A DNA stretch of 64,000 nt from Microvirga pudoricolor (GTDB lineage Bacteria; Pseudomonadota; Alphaproteobacteria; Rhizobiales; Beijerinckiaceae): NCBI RefSeq assembly GCF_016892705.1, contig NZ_JAFEMB010000001.1, positions 186,001 to 250,000 of the forward strand. The letters are read 5' to 3'. The notes below the pieces were generated by a model that had not been told where the DNA came from, searched no databases, and was given only the letters and a program-made list of their open reading frames with translations. Of the stretch, positions 62,020 to 64,000 are shown piece after piece (the first letter of the stretch is position 1; each line of letters begins with the position of its first letter). Made by a program: the position numbers and the translations under genes.

Positions 62020-63867
62020 TCAGCTCTGCGGCTGCGAGTCGGTCGATCTCTGCGAGCGGCGTCGAAAGAGCAGCGAAAAGGCGTGGCGCAGGGCGAATGT
62101 TTGGGGCGAGAGCGTCTCGTCCGCCACGAGTCTGGCACCGTCTTTTCGACGGGCCAGAACTAGGCGGCGATTGTGGAAGGCCTCCAGCTCCGGACGATGT
62201 CCGACGCTCACGAGCGCGGCATCGGGAAGACGCTTCGAAATGCGGTTGAGGAGCATCTCTTGGGTTTCGGTATCGAGCGCGGAAGTCGCCTCGTCCATCA
62301 CGATGATGTCAGGTCGCTGGATGAAGAGCTGTGCGAAGGCCAGACGCTGTTGCTCGCCCCCCGACAGCGTCCGCTCCCACGGAACGTCCGTGTCGTGGAT
62401 GCGGCCCATCAGGTGCTGCAGTCCGGCATCCTTGAGGGCGGCCTGCACGTCTTCGTCCGTTAGACTGTCCGCCGGATTGGGATAGGCCACGGCACGCTTG
62501 AGCGTGCCGATGGGCACGTAAGGACGCTGTGGCATGAAGAACAGGCGAGACCCCTTGCGCACGGAAATCTCGCCCTCCCCCCAAGGCCAAAGGCCGGCGA
62601 TCGCGCGGATCAGCGTGCTCTTGCCGGCGCCGGATTCGCCCACCACGAGGACTTTCTCGCCGCTGTCGATGACGACGCGCGTCTCGCCCACCACCGCTGT
62701 CCCATCGTCGAGATTCACCGAGACGTTCAGGAGCTGAAGGGCCGCGCCTTGTTCGGCGTCCGTATGCCGGATGTGCCCGGCTCCCGGCTTCTCGGCGAGT
62801 TCGAGCCTGTCGAGCGAGACGATCAGTCCCGCCACGCGATTGGCCGATGCCGTCCAATCCGCGAGCTTCGGATAGTTCTCCACGAGCCAGTTGAACGATT
62901 GCTGCACCGTCACGAAAGCGGTCGAAGCCTGCATGACCTCACCGAGCGACATCGTTCCGGCAAGATATTTGGGCGCGCAGAGAATGATGGGAACGACGGG
63001 AGCAAGGACGAAATTGCCGTAGGACACGACGGTGGTGCGCAGGTATTGCCCGCACATGGCGCGCCATTGCATGATCACCCGGCCGAGCGCCTCACTAAGG
63101 GAATGGCGCTCTTCCGGTTCTCCACCCAGGAGCGCGATGCTTTCACCGTTCTCTCGCAAGCGGGTTGCGGCGTAGCGGAACTCAGCCTCGTACTGGTTCT
63201 TGCCCTCGGCCACCTCGACGAAACGGCGGCCGATGAAGACCATGGCGGTCGTGGTGATGGCCGAGTAGATGATCGCTACGAAAACGAGGTAGCCCGGCAC
63301 CGAGATGGTCGAGCCGTTCAGTTCGAACGATATCGCCCCGCCGACGGCCCACAGAACGCTCGTGAACGTGATGGCGGTGAGAACGGCCGTCGTCACCCCG
63401 AAGGCGAAATCGATGGGCGACTCGGTGGCGATCCGCGTGTCGTCGGCGATTCTGAACTCTGGGTTCTGGTGCTCGCCCTGGATGAAATTGAGCTGGTAGT
63501 AGCGACCGTTCCGAAGCCACCGGTCGATCTGGTAGTCGGTCAGCCAAGCCCTCCAGGCCCGTTGCGTCGTCAGCCTGCCCCATACCGATGCGACAGTGAG
63601 GGCGACCGCGGAGACCGCCAGAGGGACGAAAAAAAGGGCCAGCCATCCGACCAGCGAGATATCCTTCTTCTCCAGAGCATTGAAGAGATCGCGATTCCAG
63701 ACGTTGAGCCGATACTGAACGTAGAGCTGCGCCAGGATGATCGCAAAAAGCGTCAGGGTGAGGAACCAGGCCTCACGCTTGCGCACACCGGTCCAGAAGC
63801 CTGAGGCGACCTGCCAGAAGCGAGCGAAAAGGAGGCGGCGCTGGGTCGCCTGGACATCTGGCTTCAC
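62020..63867 (-). CDS. ABC transporter, BclA/YddA (SbmA/BacA-related) type
   Basis: The 615-residue protein is a membrane-ATPase fusion of the ABC_membrane_2 class. The membrane domain has about six helices with the BacA-like W-R-A-W-L-T-D-Y-Q-I-D-R-W-L and Y-Y-Q-L region. The ATPase has Walker A G-E-S-G-A-G-K-S-T (about 409-417), signature L-S-G-G-E-Q-Q-R and Walker B I-I-V-M-D-E-A-T. BclA of Bradyrhizobium, with this architecture, imports antimicrobial peptides and supports symbiosis; the YddA group is related. The exact substrate here is unknown. Confidence 0.9.
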   Translation of the reverse strand: MKPDVQATQRRLLFARFWQVASGFWTGVRKREAWFLTLTLFAIILAQLYVQYRLNVWNRDLFNALEKKDISLVGWLALFFVPLAVSAVALTVASVWGRLTTQRAWRAWLTDYQIDRWLRNGRYYQLNFIQGEHQNPEFRIADDTRIATESPIDFAFGVTTAVLTAITFTSVLWAVGGAISFELNGSTISVPGYLVFVAIIYSAITTTAMVFIGRRFVEVAEGKNQYEAEFRYAATRLRENGESIALLGGEPEERHSLSEALGRVIMQWRAMCGQYLRTTVVSYGNFVLAPVVPIILCAPKYLAGTMSLGEVMQASTAFVTVQQSFNWLVENYPKLADWTASANRVAGLIVSLDRLELAEKPGAGHIRHTDAEQGAALQLLNVSVNLDDGTAVVGETRVVIDSGEKVLVVGESGAGKSTLIRAIAGLWPWGEGEISVRKGSRLFFMPQRPYVPIGTLKRAVAYPNPADSLTDEDVQAALKDAGLQHLMGRIHDTDVPWERTLSGGEQQRLAFAQLFIQRPDIIVMDEATSALDTETQEMLLNRISKRLPDAALVSVGHRPELEAFHNRRLVLARRKDGARLVADETLSPQTFALRHAFSLLFRRRSQRSTDSQPQS

Positions 63868-64000
63868 GGATGCGCTTCCACGGGGAGGGGGCAGCCTTCC
63901 CGATCAGGAGAGGCGGCCGGTTTCCAAGCTGGCGAGGCAGAGGCTCGGTGTCTTGCTCGCTTCGGACTTTACCAGGGGGCTAAGAGCTCCGAGGCACCCT

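Noticed and set aside
1..64000. CRISPR arrays, prophage, transposases or integrases
   Set aside because: No regularly spaced repeats, phage structural genes or recombinase/transposase domains were recognised on either strand.

Overview
The window is GC-rich, densely packed chromosomal DNA whose gene content fits an alphaproteobacterium of the order Hyphomicrobiales, most like Methylobacteriaceae such as Microvirga. The indicators are an Aap-type amino-acid importer, an R. etli-type asparaginase, a methylmalonyl-CoA mutase/MeaB set, a BacA/BclA-like ABC protein, a KGG stress protein and GGAAC-N16-CGTT (EcfG-type) promoters. The genus is inferred from gene content only. I see no phage, insertion sequence, CRISPR array or plasmid replication gene.

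Layout. 1-2112 (minus): kdp potassium-pump operon with three tiny membrane-protein genes and the first codons of kdpB at the edge. 2362-13070: a catabolic/transport block with a TctC-type binding protein, a PuuB-like FAD oxidase, aapJQM without its ATPase, and three amidohydrolases. 13619-13694: tRNA-Ile2(CAT). 13760-25902: a class III cyclase, a 2OG oxygenase, a Fsr-type MFS pump, an AaeBXA-like efflux set, a YkgJ-type protein, a serine hydrolase, an M20 dipeptidase, a HerA-like ATPase and a small DUF2267-like protein. 26097-36351: methylmalonyl-CoA mutase subunits and MeaB, interrupted by a secreted small protein, a LysE exporter, a lipoprotein hydrolase, a DUF3750 protein and an RTX protein. 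36346-39101: asparaginase, UDP-glucose dehydrogenase and a stand-alone RAM domain.

39171-49471 is the most unusual part. A lytic transglycosylase is followed by a cyclic-nucleotide-binding protein translationally coupled to a 901-residue ABC exporter homologue whose nucleotide-binding domain has lost essentially every catalytic motif and carries a long insertion. This pair is divergent from a tightly overlapping four-gene glycosyltransferase operon that ends in a glycosyltransferase-polysaccharide deacetylase fusion. I propose that the two units form one envelope-glycan or glycoconjugate system, with export or assembly controlled by a cyclic nucleotide; this is inference.

49510-55509 is a peptide ABC importer (double ATPase, binding protein, two permeases) closed by a strong bidirectional terminator. 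55589-59508: RhlE-type helicase, GlpD and a HIT protein. 59715-61828 is a compact stress islet: a KGG protein, a two-gene operon of unknown function and a PRC-barrel protein, each preceded by an EcfG-like promoter, two of them exact consensus matches. 62020-63867 encodes a BclA/YddA-type ABC protein.
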